A DNA stretch of 64,000 bases from Albula goreensis (Eukaryota; Chordata; Actinopteri; Albuliformes; Albulidae): NCBI GenBank assembly GCA_022829145.1, contig CM040753.1, forward strand, positions 10,671,884-10,735,883, read 5' to 3'. The notes beneath the pieces were generated by a model. The model ran no database searches and had not been told where the DNA came from. It worked only from the letters and a program-made list of their open reading frames with translations. Made by a program: the position numbers and the translations under genes. How positions within the stretch are numbered: position 1 is the first letter of the stretch; each line of letters starts with the position of its first letter. Positions 14,001 through 46,626 of this stretch are shown here, one piece after another.

Positions 14001-17000
14001 CTGCTACAGAATTGACTCTGAATGCACAATGTAGCCTGAATGTCAATTGCATTCAGTCAAGTTACATAATGTATATAAAAAATGTCTGACAGACTTCTCG
14101 CTGAGCAAATTCATTCTCCATATCTGATTTTGTTACTTTTTGACAAAGGTCTTCAGGCCAAGGATAATTTCTGCGTCTATCTTAAATTTAATATTCATAC
14201 TAACATATTTACAGTGTTTGCTTGTTACCACATGATATGCCCTCTCACACACTTTACCTCAGCATCACTCAGCTGTTAAAGTTTGACAGAAACACCCACA
14301 TGGAGGCATGCCATATGCAGTTAATCTGCTCACTCACATGCACACACAAATGCATGAGCACACATAAGCACAGAATGCAGAGCAGAGCTCCTTTTATTTT
14401 GTTCAATAAATACCACAGACACCAAGAATGCCCTGACCTTCTGTTAAGAATAGCAATCATTTACATTCAATAGAGGATATCTACGTTTCCAAGTAGGCAA
14501 TAGTTGTCATTGTGGAGTTTGTATGTAATATTGGTACATAAGAAATGTATTAATGATGCGTGGCAATCCACTTTCCCTAATGGCAGAGTTAATTTTGCTT
14601 GAAAATTGTGAAAATACCTGAAATTCTGCCACTGCTGATGGTGATGATTCATGTCCGGTCCCTCTTGAAAGAGCTTTAAACTGTGAACATTTATAAAATT
14701 GTATAACCTTGCTGTAGGCAACCAGAATGTTACTTTTGCAATAAGGTAACAATGACAGACTAGACTTAATGGCCTTGTAGGGCAATCATTGTGTGTTTGC
14801 TGGCAGTAAGCATGTTATACTCTGCACAGATCCTCTGCTGAAGTGAAGATTTCTGGTGGAGTCTGCAGAAATACAAGCAGCTCATTGTTGACTAAATACT
14901 TTATGACATCTGTAACACTGGCTTATATGTGTGTGTTACATAAATAAGATGCTGTTTTTATGCACCATGATATGTGTCAAACTGTCTTAAACTGTGAAAA
15001 CTTCAGTTAAACCCTGGACATAGTGTACTGAAATGGCCATTGCTTTGCTCAGTGCATTATCCCCTTAATTATTAATGTAGTTTGCAGTTACTCTGCCACA
15101 ATTGTTGCACAGAATGCTTGTTGTGAATTAATATGTAGACAAATTGCCAATCCCTAAAATGGCCTTGTCCGTACAAAGATGCTTTATTTGAAAGTTTTAG
15201 GCAGTAAAGCTCATTCTATTAAAACCAAAGCCAAATGTATTGGAAAGTCTTGATGGATGCAACACTGTTGTGAGCTTCAAAGCTGTAGCTACAGATGCTG
15301 GTGATGTGCATAGGGAGTGAAGTGGTACCCTACATCCTAATTAGTGCCTATTCAAACAATGAGAAATAATTAAGTTAATAGGCTGCTATTTGTACATGCT
15401 CTCCAAGAAAGTGGATTTTTTTGTTAATTCAGGCTATTGTCCCCTAATTTTCTTTTAAGTAGCCAAGACAGAAAGGCAACATTTATGTTTTTAACAAAGC
15501 ACATGCACATCCTTATGTATGTATGTGTACTGCCATTACATGTGTGTGCCAGGATTGAAAAGAAAATGGTTTTATTCACTCTTGATTGTGGCTCCAGAGA
15601 TTGCAACTAAAAACAAAATAGCTCTTACTTCCATAAGTGCAAACAGGTGTGCGTTAGTGCACCTGGAACTTCCGAGTCCATCACACACAGACACATATTC
15701 TTTGTGATTTGCTGAGCCAATTAAGATATAAGTAGGACTTAAAGCAGCCATTTGAAATGTGCATCCTGGATTGTGGAGCCAGATTGAAGCACACACTTTT
15801 TTATCGTTGTAGCCCCAGCTCCATCCCTGGTGGATTCAAAGGGAGGCTGTGTGGTTTGATGCAGGCTAAGCTGCTTTCAACACCCGCGCAACACACAGCG
15901 CTCACCCCTGCCCTCGCTCCCCTCACCTGCGGGTCCAAGTAACTCAATCACATTTGCATTCCCGAGCACAGCTCAGCCTCCACGGTTGGGGCTCCTTTTC
16001 CCATCCCTCTCCTGCCTCCATTTCATCCTGTTTGCCGGCAGACTGGGTTTTCAACATGGAAACTCAGGCTCTGTGAAAGAGAGGAGTGTGTTTACAGGGA
16101 GAGGCAAGCCTTTAAGTACCTGTTTTAGACAGAAGATTAGATACAGAGGCCCGGAAGATGGATGTAGAAGATACAAGGTACAGATGATAGAGCGTCAAAC
16201 AGAAAAAATATGTGAACGCCAATGTCAGATGTTGCCAGTGGAGTAAATGGAGTTTTGTAAAGAAAAAAAAAAACCTTGATAAAACTGTAGCGGAGTATTT
16301 TTTTTCAACGCGCAAAGGATTTTGAAGATAAAAGCCAATGCTTTGACATAATAAACACACAAGGATACATCCCGAAGTGGAAATAAACTACTGTGTATCT
16401 CTCAGTGGTCAGGATCAGGGAAGAATCCAGTCAAGGCTACTGTGTCACTGTTGCTATCATGTCAAGTTATCCTGAAAGGCTTCATTGAATGGATCTGCTC
16501 ACATTAACATATGTATGTGCACTAAGAAGGTTTTGAGCCTAGACCGTGATGTATTTTAAATTGCCACAGTTTTAAAGGTTAGATTTACAATGGCCACCAG
16601 TATGCATCCTCAGATACCAACGACTTTCCATTACCACTCCCAAAACCTACTTACAGCCCCTTTAATTTTACCATCGCTAACCCAGAATTGCCCCTAATGC
16701 AATTGATTGGGCTCAGCTGGGCAGCGGCTTATGAAAATAAATTGCATTTTCTAGGGCAGTCATGACTATAAAACCACGCGTCTCAGGGCACAAATAATAT
16801 TCAATCGATGGCTTCAAAAAGCATTGTTCTGTGTAAAAGAAATATTATGACGTGGTTGTCACAGAAAAAAAAAAAAAAAGATCTTGGTAATGATGGATCA
16901 CAGCATCAGCGAACGCACATTACTGATCTGTAGCAGATCAGAGCTTCATTTGAAATATTGATTGGGTCATGATTCAGTCCGGGATTTTTGTCTGTGCCGG

Positions 17001-17014
17001 AGGTAGGTAAGGGG

Positions 17015-17017
<3 letters not shown>
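11006..17017. other. Intergenic, no gene recognised
   Basis: No coding exon was recognised. Blocks at about 11040-11600 and 16660-16860 are of higher complexity. An A run lies at 16865-16879. The rest is ordinary AT-rich sequence. Confidence 0.6.

Positions 17018-17082
<65 letters not shown>
17018..17082. repeat. (GT)n microsatellite
   Basis: About 32 uninterrupted GT units. The His/Thr-repeat open frame on the minus strand across it is an artefact of the repeat. Confidence 0.97.
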
Positions 17083-17083
<1 letters not shown>

Positions 17084-20000
17084 AGGGGGAATGTTGGGAG
17101 GCTGGCTGGGGGCTGGGGGCCAGAGTTGTGATTCCAGAAACCAGGGTTCCCTGTTAAGCCTCCTGGAGCAAATGTGTCCTATGGCTGAAAACTGAGGCAC
17201 AGACCCGCAGCCCAGTGATCATGTGGTCAATAGCATTGCCCCTTATCCCTCACACTGCTGATTTTCTGAGGAAGATATTGACAAGAAAGGAGACAGTGGC
17301 TGTTTTCCAGTGATGCAGGAAGGGCCCTTGCACAGTTTGAGTGAGCCATGTTCCTTTTTAGAGCGAGATGACTCCATTACACTGTTGCCCCTGTAGAGCT
17401 CAGCAGGTGGGCAGCCCTCAGCCAACCCCATCCCCAGTCCTGCTCTCATTAAACCACAAAGCTTGTATGTGTTCTATTCTTTTCTGTTTTTATTCTTCAA
17501 TTTTGGGACTTTATTACTCTTCTGCAACCTATGTACCACATTTCATACAAGCAAATAAAATATGTCTGATTCTGCCTCTTTAGATTCCACTTTCCTAAAG
17601 TCTGCATGCAAACAGACTATTCATGTTTTGAGAGGAAAATCAAACACATCACTGCTTTGAAGTGTGAAAATGAATGTAGACAGAATCCCCCAACAGTATT
17701 TTTTTTTACCTCTGTGAATTACTTCTTGCATCAAATATGCTCTGTATTTTTAACAGTTATGTCAAAAGAATATAATATAATTGGATGTTACTGAGCTGCT
17801 ATGTCAAAAGAAAATATCGGACCTAATGAAATATATAATATAGCGTATGTTTGAAAGGCGTTTACTCCCTGTCATATTTTATACACTATTGTCAGACATT
17901 TTTATAGGTTGTGGTGTTCTGGGTGTCTGGGAGAAAAAAATAAGTCTGTGTTGTTTTTATTGTTTGGTGTGTAATTAAACAAGATAAATTTGCAAATTTG
18001 TTAAAACGTTATTGCCCCTTTGATGGTTCCGCACTTTGGGGCAGGATTGACCAATTAAGGATTGAGGGCTTGGCCCTCACCATTAGAATCAAATCGCCCA
18101 AGAGAATTTAGGGATACTTCGCTGCATCAGGACCTGGACACCTGGCACCTCTGAAAGAACCATGCATTCCGCTCTGTATTAGATTAGATTAGTTTTTAGT
18201 GGGAGAGTTTTTAGGCTTTCCATGAACTGAGGCTAAAAAGTGAGTCATTCACCAAGACAATGCGCGAACCACACAAGCAAGTCTAAGCCAGAATGGATGA
18301 AGAACCACAATTGTAAAGTTTCAGAATGAACTAAACACCAATGAGATATTGAGCTTCACTGAGCTGAAGACATTCTGCATTGGAATGGGCCTCAACTCCT
18401 CACTGGGATGTGAAAGACCCATAAATAAATACATTAAGCATTTGGGTGCAGTCATTGCAGGTAAAAATGGCATAACCATTTTTCTGGCACTTTTTCACAT
18501 GAGGGCACAGTGTTTGCATATCTTTCTTTAAGTCATAAATGAAATAAGTTCAGTAAGTATCAAAATGTTCTGTAGTTTGTTTCTGTCTTGTAATTTTATT
18601 TAATATGATGACATTCGTGTAAGATATAAAATAGGATATTGTAAGAACTTTGGAGGGTTTTCAAAGATAACATAAAACTGTTTGCATTTGAGATGCACAT
18701 ATGTTGTGCCTACATTCTTGTTTGGGCACCTATAAACATCTTGTCTGCATCTATCTATGTTTGCTTATATTTTGTGGGTGTACCAGTCTTGCAACCAAGA
18801 GCTACAAGTGACATTTATTGTTATGAGAACTTTGAGAATGTGAGTTGAGACATGAAAAAATATTCTTCCCTCTGAATATTTTTCTTTTTTTGGAACTGCA
18901 ATTGGATAAAAAAAAAAGTGCAGTCCCAAGAATATGTTTATGTTGTCTTATGATTTCCTGGTGGTAGGAACATGTGAGGTTGGGTCTTCTGAATCAAATG
19001 AGGTGAAAATATGGGATATATTTTATAGAATATACATATAAAAATAAAAAGAATGAGGAATATCCAAAAATGACGGCGAAACACCTGTAGACTGTAAGGT
19101 TTAAGTAAGTGAATGACTGACAGCACACTCTCCTGTCCTTAGTTTATACAATGCAAAACCATGTTGGTGTTAAAATATTGCCTCTAGATTCTAGAAATAA
19201 TTGTTAACAGTTTGTGTCATTTGTAAGCAAGTGAGAGATGTTGTCAATGCAGAGGGACCCTTTATTTATGAATTGATTTTACTATAATATTGCTTGAGTT
19301 GTTTTTTTTTTTAAAGTTGTGCAACAGTTCCACATGTTCTTTCATCCTCGCTTACCAAACTATACCTAGGTGGCATAATTTTGTTAGGTGACTCTTCACT
19401 GGGTGCCAGGAAAAGTTGCTTTGAGAGAATGGTTGGATCTGGTCACAGCAGGTGGTAAACAAGCTTGCCAACAGCTTCTGGCAAAGCATTCTTTTGCAAC
19501 GTTCCCTCTTCTACCCAAAATCATAGAGGTTAAGAGAGGCCAATATGACCAAAGATCACATTCAAGAGCATGTGTAATATTTTTGTTTATCAGTTAAAAC
19601 ATGCATTCATAGGACTAACAAAATATATAGGAGTCTTTTTACTAAACTATTTAATTTGTACAAAATCGTCTTACTGGTGCAAAAATATTAAAATTGTGAT
19701 TGGTTGGCATAGTTTGTTTGCTACAATCAAAAATCATGCCACTGAGACTGCAAGAAGACTGCAGTGAATCATAATTTAGCGTTGGATTCCAAAGGGCCAT
19801 GTTGGTCACTTATTAAATAAATTTAGTATAGTACTTTGTCATATGATTAAATTTGTTCAGTTTTCATGTTTATTTCTCCATTCTCTCTCACACACACACA
19901 TAGGTCAAGCTGGTAGTTTACATCATGTAAAGTGCATCACATTTTGAAAGCACGCCTTAGGAAAGTCTTAAAAATGTATACATTTATAAATGTTCCAATG

Positions 20001-23000
20001 CATGTCTCCCTTTAAGGGCATCTCGGAAAGATTACTGTAGCAGAATTGTGTGCAGATGTCTGCGGGACTCAGAAAGAGAGTTATTTCCTTGTCTGTCACT
20101 CAGCAATGTGTATTGTAGTCAGTGATTTATGTTTTATAGTGTTACGCTTTAATGGAATTTCATGTACTTCCCCTGTCTGACAATAGAGAAGATAGCCACA
20201 GAAAGAGAGTGATGTCTGACAAAGTCTCATTTTCTTTTATGCGATTACTCTCTTTTAATAAAAAGTGCACTCCAGAGATGATGGTCACAGAAGGACGGGT
20301 TTACAGCATGGAGCCTCTTACGTTCTGGGAACAAGAGTGACGTCCAGCACACCCTGAGTTCAGTGCGAGTAAATATCCATTAGTTTAATGTCTCTGTGCC
20401 TCTCTGGGTTTATGAGTGTGAGAGTTTGTCGCAGTAATCTCAGCTCTCTCCTATCTCCTCAACTGCTATTTACTCTTCCAACACCTGGTCCTTTTTAATT
20501 ATCACAGAGGCCCTGATCATCTCTTAATCGACTTGGAACATCAAGAAACAAAACCGTCCCACAGGGAAATGGCATAGTCTTAATTCCGAGGGCGACCAGG
20601 AGGCCCCTAATGAACGAGGGCTTCAGGTGTCACACGCCGTCCACTTTGTATGAGGTGCTTGATTTCGTGCCATACAATCTCCTTCTGAAAACATCCAAAA
20701 CTTTGATCTTCCTTTATTGTTTCATCAGTGCGACAGGCACGTTGGCTCTGAATACAGTGGGATGGGAAATGCGCTGTAACATTTTTTAGAGACACCTCGG
20801 TTCACAAAGGGAATGCTGGAAATCGTGTGGTGCCAGACACCAGGCAAAAAACATTTATTTATTTATTTATTTAACTAAGTGGCTGCCGAAGGGCTAAATA
20901 GAGTAAGTGTCTGTATTGTGTGCTTAGTTATGCAAAGACCTATTCATTGTATACATTTAGGAGTGCACTTTCTTATGCTCAGTAAGACATTCAGTGTCAT
21001 GGTGCTAAGCAGTCATGATGGATGGAGAGTGATATCTAAGTGTGCTGAGGATGTGAAATGCTTAAATAAATCATTTTCATACAGGGACCAATAATTTCAT
21101 TTGCTGAATTTTACTGAACAATAACTGAAAGGTATTTGTACTATTTTAAATTCAAACCACATAGGGAGTCCAGGTTTTTCCAACCGTATGGATAATTAGC
21201 ATTTCGATTTAAATGCCAAGCAAAGCATATCTCTGAGCTTATCTACATTCTGCCAGGTATGGCAGGGGTGCAACTGGTATGTACCAGTCAGAGTACAAAC
21301 GCTGAATTAAATACGGCCAATTAAAAATCTGTAACGGTATGTGCTGGAGAGGGAAAATCACAGGTTTACAGACTGGAGAAGGGAGCTGTCCACAGACAGG
21401 AAGTGCTGATCTGAGAGGGATTACACGGGCTAGTGAACAGTCCTTGGAGTATGTACAAAGCTCTGTATTTGCTTTGTGTTCATTGATTCCAATTACTTTA
21501 AATCTTCACATTTCACCCTTTATGTTTGTCTGTGGAATGGTGCAAAAAAGGAATAAAAATTAATAAATAAAACACATCTTTGTGGTAAAATATCAAACTC
21601 CAGGGGTTCTTCTTCTTTCGCTATGTAATCAGAGATAGCTGGATTGTAATATCTGCCCATCTATTGATTGGGCCATACTAGAGCAAATGGGATTCTTAAC
21701 AGAACAAGGGGCTGTTGCACGGCGTAATAACACAGCGCACATCAATCAGTCAGTCAATAAATCTGTCACTCATCTGTTCAATCGCTCCTTCCCCTCTGTT
21801 CATAAATGGCTGGAAGGAGACACATCCTTGAGATAGGACATGTGGAATGGACAGGTTCATTAACTCGGCCCTGCAATTAACCGTTCCACTTATTTACCGT
21901 GTCTTCCTCCAGCCACCAACCAAAACAAGTGGCGTTCATATAAGTCCAAATAAATCAACTGTGTGATGAATGGCTGACAGGCGCTTGACAGAGAAAAACA
22001 GATATGTCAGCATCGCTTCCGCTTTCTGTTGAGATCCAAGCGGCAGTGAAAGGAGGATTTCTGTCCTCACCCTCATTGCTCCCTTCATCTTCAATGGGAG
22101 GAAATCAAGTTGATTAAAAAGCACTTCAAATATGGGCCCCAGCTCTTTGCAGCGACTGCATGAGGGACTGCATTTCCTCATCAGAAAACTGCAGCTGACA
22201 GAGAGGAGAAGACCCAATCTTATGAAAATGGCAGGATTAATGGAGGACATTGAACCTGTCCCCTTTGGGTCCCTTATTCTAAACGATAAATTCAAGAAAG
22301 CAAAACATTCAATCAATACTTATACTTTTTCTTGTTACTGATATTAATAACAATTACTGTGCAAAGTAGCCAAAGTACCTGCTTAAGCACATGCCTAATA
22401 TTGTGGTTAGATTGTTAGATTGGTTTGAAGGTGTATTATAGACAAATGTAAAATTTGGCCCATCTCAATTAATAGTACTAGATAAAATAACAGTCTTTAT
22501 ATTCTAATTTGGAATAATATTTGATTATAACTGGATAATAACCTTGTTATATATTATATCCTAATCATTTCTACAGCTAGGAATACATTAATGTGTTAAA
22601 CCATAAACACAACATCCATATATATGAACAAATATATGGATCAACACTCCAATCCATAAACAGTTACACGGGCTGACATATCCTGCTAAAATTAGCTGCT
22701 GGCAGTTCATCAAAGGCAGCGCTGTAAATTTAGCAGTTTGAAGAAATAGCCTACTTTCTTTCTTACTAACTTTCTTTCAGCAATCAGTTTGCAGGAAGAA
22801 TCCAAACCACTCATAATCACAGGTAGGCTTTCTGCATATTTATCAGAGAGCAACCTTTGAACACCCAATATGTACTTTCTACAAATACCATGAAAGAGCG
22901 AAATGTAACTTGTCCAACATTGGCTTCGTCAGCTATACTGAGTCCCTTTGACAGATTTGACCCAGTACAAGTCAATGTTTTTTCAAAGTAAGCTCAAGAC

Positions 23001-24658
23001 AGGAATTGCATATAAACCAAAAGCAGCGATATCACCCTGGTTGCATGTAACCATCCACTGCAGATTTCCCTCTGTGGCTCATTCTTTATAACAGTGACAC
23101 TTTCAGATTGAATTTCACAGCTGGCATATTTCTGGGCATTTTCTTATGCTTGAGAAAAGAGCACATGCAGATTTTCACAAAACATACAACGATTTGCAGC
23201 TTCTAATGATCCCTACAATGATGTATTGTCCACTGGTTCAAGTAACCAAGGGTGAAACAAAGGACAGTTACAAGAACCTTAACCCCATTCTGCCCTGTCT
23301 GTGTAGAAGCCTCAGGGAATTTTACATCTTTTTCCACGATCTGTTAAATCAGTGGGCAGATCGCAGTAAAGACAACATTGTCAGGCTCAGGGTTTTGTTT
23401 GCTGTCAGTGAAATTTCCCATTTGTGCCACAATCTACACCATTATGACTGGCTAAATATAAAATAGCAGAATGTCCTAGCTAGTTAGTTGTGTTATTTAC
23501 AGTTATAGCAAGCTAAATGATAAATGTTAATTCATTTTGGGTACATCACTGTCCCCTTCACATAGATGTGCACTGAGAAAATCCATAGGTTCAAAATGTA
23601 TAATCTTGTAAGTATGTCTTTTAAGAAAATTCCAAGTCACAAAAATTGAAATTATCTAATGTAAGTACTACAGAGCTCTAGTGGTTATCTGTCGTTACTG
23701 TCATTCACAGTAGTGGGAGTCACTCAGTGAGTGAGTGAGTGAAAGACTAGGTAATTTTATTGCAGTTGCATGAAAAAATAGGAACCAAGAATGCATCTTT
23801 TTCATGTGTATTTTAATATTTTAGCATTTTAATTAACATTATTGTGTAAAAATCAACAACGATGTGAATATAAGACTGGGTGAAATGTGAATTTTAATCA
23901 TGGTGAGACCATATGGATTGAATTTGATTATATTAGCTTTAATTAACATTTTCGTCATCTGTAGGTGATTAGTTTCCAGATGTCAACTTGAAACAGTGAA
24001 GATGGCGGGGTGCGACTGTAGCATGTCTCAGGTGTTCCCCATCCCATTTTGCCCAGGAGTCTGGGATTTACTGTGGGTCAAGAGGGGATTCTGCCTAAGT
24101 ACTGCTGTGTGGCTGCACAATGCCAGTGTTATATCACCACCTGCCAACAGAGGGAACTCTGCCTATGTGTTGATAAAGACAGTCGCAAAGTGCTGTGTGT
24201 GTGTGTGCGTGTGTCTGTGTCAATGAGTGCATTCAGGCGTCTGTGTGTGTATGCATTCAGGTGGAGGGGGCTGAGGGGGCCCTTGGAATGACTCCAACAC
24301 AATAACGCCTGTACTTTCTGTAAAATCTATGAACAGCTCTTTTTTGTCATGGGGAAGAGGGCGTGTGGATTTGTGCCGCCGTCTGCCTGGTTTCCATGAC
24401 GATAATAGGCATAACCAGATTTCTATTCCTGTACAGTTGCTCTAAGTGTGTTAGTGAAGGCACAGGCTGGTTTGCGGCATGGAAATGTGGCGCGTGCCAA
24501 CTGCTGTTGTTATTTCAACAATTTCCTCAGCAGTTCCTACCACAGAATGACAAATGCTGTTTACAGGCCTAAGTATACCTACTGGCATCCCTGATATCAT
24601 CTTATGATCTGAAATGAATAAGAGGGAGACGGAGAGAAAGAAAATGAGTAAGTGCATA
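17083..24658. other. Intergenic, no gene recognised
   Basis: No gene was recognised. Short simple repeats: ATTT at 20855-20872, GTGA at 23725-23742, GT-rich at about 24195-24220. Higher-complexity blocks at about 20480-20830 and 21640-22290 could be non-coding regulatory DNA. A 126-codon minus-strand frame (21936-22316) has no recognisable family. Confidence 0.6.

Positions 24659-24744
<86 letters not shown>
24659..24744. repeat. Compound (TG)n(AG)n microsatellite
   Basis: About 11 TG units followed by about 32 AG units with one short interruption near 24703. Confidence 0.97.
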
Positions 24745-24748
<4 letters not shown>

Positions 24749-27180
24749 CTAGGGCTTAATTTTCATCAGTTCATTTTAAGCACAATATCAAATTCAATAT
24801 GTCTTCATTTTACATATGAGTAATGGTTAGTCAATACAGTGTAAAACTCTTCTGTATGTTTCTGACCTTATGTTGCTTAACAAATATGTGGCAATGACCA
24901 TCTTGACAACTACAAATGAGTTAAAGACTGTATGCTATTTGAAGTACATTATTTCACAATCCAAAATGTTCCCACACATTGGTGTGTTTGGAATACAGCC
25001 TATTTCTCCTGCCGAGAGCTGTACATTGTGTCTGAATATGCAATGCTAATATATCACTCTAATGCAAATACATTGATCACATTTAGCCTGTTTGTTAACC
25101 TCTATCTGAACGAACGCATGTGATTATAAATATTCCATTGATCCTGAGTGGAATTCATGATGTGCTATGGTCCCTGCCTGCTTCCTGGCACTTGACTGCA
25201 GTTAAGTGAAGGACAATTTCTGCTGGCTGAGCAGTTCCAGGAAGATATGCCTCCCAACCAATGCATTCAGGTTCAATTCTCCTTCACAACCATACAAAGC
25301 ACGACTCCAACCCTCCCCAGCGAAACGTGACCTGACAACGTTTACAGGATTCAATGTAAAAAAAAAAAGTCACTGCTGGAGTTTCACTGGCTATTAAAAA
25401 GAAAAAAAAGAACATAAAACAAAGAAACTAACTAACTAACTAACAAATGACCTCCATTATGTGTTTTTAAGCGCCTGCTCAGTGGGACTTTTTTAATGCA
25501 GACAGAGGTAGCAGCAGTGGAGCAGATGCTGAAGCTTCTCAAGCAAACAGAATGTGCGATCACATCAGGGTCAACGGCAGAAATCTGTGTGGATTATCAG
25601 GCTGTCACACACTACCTCGCTCAACAGGATAACAAGCAGTGGAGAGGTGGCCCTACTGAGGGCGGAGAGGAGTGTGGAGGAGGAGACTGACCCCCACCTG
25701 CCCACCCCCCCCATCCATTTCAGGCCCATGTGAGGATGTAAACCTCACTGCACAGTCACAGAACCAGACTTGGTTCTGATCCCCAACCATCCCCCCCCCC
25801 ACCTCGACCAGACTGTGTCACACACTACCCACACTGGAGAGAAGCTGAGAGGAATACCAATGACAATCTGCTCATTTCAAGGTTATCATCCTCCCAGCAC
25901 ACTAGATGATAATTTTATGATGGATTCATTCTATTGTGGGAAGCTTTTTAATACCTAAAAAATGGAACCAGGAAAATAATATCTTATATTTGGTTTATTG
26001 AACCAGTATTAATTTTGCTTTGCACCTGCATACCTTAATATCTGTAAGAGTGTTATGGAAGCTGAAGAAAATTATTTATTTTTACATATTTACTGTGAAA
26101 ATTACAAAGATTAAATTCATTTCAGAGGATGGGAAATAAAATGGGAAAAGAGTAAGCATCCATTTCCTGGCTTCAGTGTTGTTTTTCCCCTTTGTTCCCC
26201 ACATTTCCCACACTCTAATATTTACCCATCTTAAAGTTTCACAATGTTTCCAGTGTGGATTTTTAGAAAACCTTAAAAGTCAGTGTCACTACTGCTTTCA
26301 TATCTCTGTGGTTTAAAGAGGGAAGAAGGGGAGGGGGCATCACTCTGTTCTTGTCATAAAAATGTTATCTGGCATTTGCAGTTAGCAGAACAGATGGTGT
26401 GAATATGCAGGCCAGTAATTTTCGAATCAATACCATTTCACGTGGGATTTTCTGTAGGGTCTGGAGGAAGGATGTCAGGGCAGGCTCAGAAGAGACATGC
26501 TGAAGCAGAATGCACACACTGAAAGGCCATGTGGGCAATATCCCACAATTCACTACTTTACACAGAAGAAATCATATTTTCACCATTTAATTTTACATTA
26601 CATAATTCTCAGCTTATGCTAGAACTGCACAAACAAGACTCTTTTGTTAACTTGAACATTTATTGATGCTTCCCTAGGAACTTCATTGCATTCAGATTAC
26701 AGGGAAAAAATGGATTCTATAACCATAGAGGGCAACAATACACCTGAGATGGTCAAGCCTTTGTTGACATGTTTGATGTTGCCAGAGCAACTGGAAATGA
26801 TATATATATATGACCAAATGCAAATCCTTCAGCTTCTGCACTGACCTTATATAAGGAAAAGCAAGGACTCTTAAAATCAAATGAGCTTGTTGGCCAGGTC
26901 TGTGGGTGCTCTCTAATGATTATCATATTGGCAATGAATCCATCTGTAGGATTACTTGTTTGACAATGGAGATAATCTTTTAGACTTAGTCATGCATGTA
27001 AAAGGATGGGCGCCATTTGTAAAAATGGTATGATAATCATGGTAATTATCAATTAAAAAAACACAACATAAAATACAACAAATTGTAAGCTGTTTTTCCC
27101 ATGTATTAAAATTATATATATATAATTTTTTTTTTTTTAACTGGAATTTTTTGTTCTTATGATAAAGCAAATCTGAGGCC

Positions 27181-27186
<6 letters not shown>
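24745..27186. other. Intergenic, no gene recognised
   Basis: AT-rich sequence with a small CTAA repeat at about 25428-25445, an AT run at 26802-26811, and AT/T runs at 27113-27139. No gene was recognised. Confidence 0.65.

Positions 27187-27245
<59 letters not shown>
27187..27245. repeat. (AG)n microsatellite
   Basis: About 29 AG units without interruption. The Leu/Ser-repeat open frames across it on the minus strand are artefacts. Confidence 0.97.
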
Positions 27246-45525
<18,280 letters not shown>

Positions 45526-45745
45526 CTTCGAAGAAAACATGTTTTCTAGGACCTGTAGAGGTTTTTCATTTGTCCTGCTGAGGGAACCCTTAAAGGTTCA
45601 TCTTAGAAACAAATATCTTTGAGGGGGTTTTGTATAACCCCCAGAATATGGTTCTACAGAGAACCCTTGTGTGATATTCATGTCAAAGAAGCCCTTTCAG
45701 GATTCTCCTGGTGGGAGAAATGAAGAACCCTTAATTTTTTTTCTC
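45526..45745. mobile_element. Palindrome-rich interspersed-repeat-like segment
   Basis: The segment holds a perfect 16-base palindrome AGAAAACATGTTTTCT (45532-45547), a GAACC...GGTTC inverted repeat (45584-45599), a GGGGGTT...AACCCCC hairpin (45623-45642), and three copies of GAACCCTT (from 45584, 45661 and 45725). Repeated AGAACCCTT/GGTTCT words are common in dispersed non-autonomous repeats of fish genomes. The family and borders cannot be set from one copy. Confidence 0.45.
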
Positions 45746-46443
45746 TGAGAATAATTTCAAATGGTCTTTTGGGTAAAACATGTCCAATGATATTCTGAAA
45801 TACTCCATGCAATTTTTTGATAACCCTGTGTACGTGTAAAAGGTGTAGCTCAGGTAAGGGTCATGAAGTGCAGACCTTCTTACACAGCAAAACATACGTA
45901 CAGCTCAAAGAGCTAAAGACCAAGGTCTCTAGCTGGAGGAACTAAATGCATTCTTATTTCTTCCCAAGGGGTGACATCAAAGTCTATAGCAGATATTCCA
46001 GTGCTTACTCATGTTTCTGAACTGTGTTACATTTGTATAAACAGGCTGGGGAGTATTGCCATTTAACCTCCTCAATGAAAAGGGTCAACAAATGTGAAAA
46101 ATATTACAACAGTGTTTACTGGCTTGATATATTGATTTATACAGTTTTTCTTTTGTCCCCCCTTGGAAGCTGATGAAAGCATTGTTTAAGGTCATGACTG
46201 GCACTTGGAAAAAATGACATCAATTGATTAGTGCTGTCAACACTGTCTGAGTGAATATTTTTTATCACATATCTGAATTAGCACTAATGTTAAAGAATAT
46301 TTTTTAAAGAAGGAAAATGTATGCTTGATGTCTGCATCCAAACAAAAGCCTTTTTGAAACAGTAATGATAAGTCTTTATTTTCAGTAAAGTTTTGAAGCA
46401 AAGTGGCAGAATGTGCAGACTCTTCCACTAGTACAACTACGCT

Positions 46444-46560
46444 GAAAAAAGAATACTTATTCTCAAACTTCTTCTTAAAAAGTAACAGCTTGTTTCTACT
46501 CTGTTCAACTTGACATGCATTACCATTTCTTTTTAATTGACCCTGCAGTTTGAGATTGAG
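46444..46560 (-). pseudogene. Possible remnant of a hAT-type (ZBED/EPM2AIP1-like) transposase
   Basis: A minus-strand open frame of 129 codons (46237-46626) contains LNLKLQGQ followed some 17 residues later by NKLLLFKKKFENKYSFF. In hAT-derived ZBED-like proteins a similar LNLKLQGK... segment is followed by a K-L-L-(F/W) helix and a short HFP motif. There is no start-to-stop transposase, no catalytic residues are visible, and flanking sequence does not continue the similarity. This is a weak resemblance that may be chance. Confidence 0.3.
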
Positions 46561-46626
46561 CCTCAAAAACTCCTTTCTTCTTCCTCCTTCAGGAAAAAAA
46601 ATATGTTCACTCAGCCTGCTGCACAA

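Noticed and set aside
21936-22316. 126-codon minus-strand frame opposed by a plus-strand frame at 22132-22341.
   Set aside because: Neither strand gives a recognisable protein. The block is more likely non-coding, high-complexity DNA that happens to lack stops.
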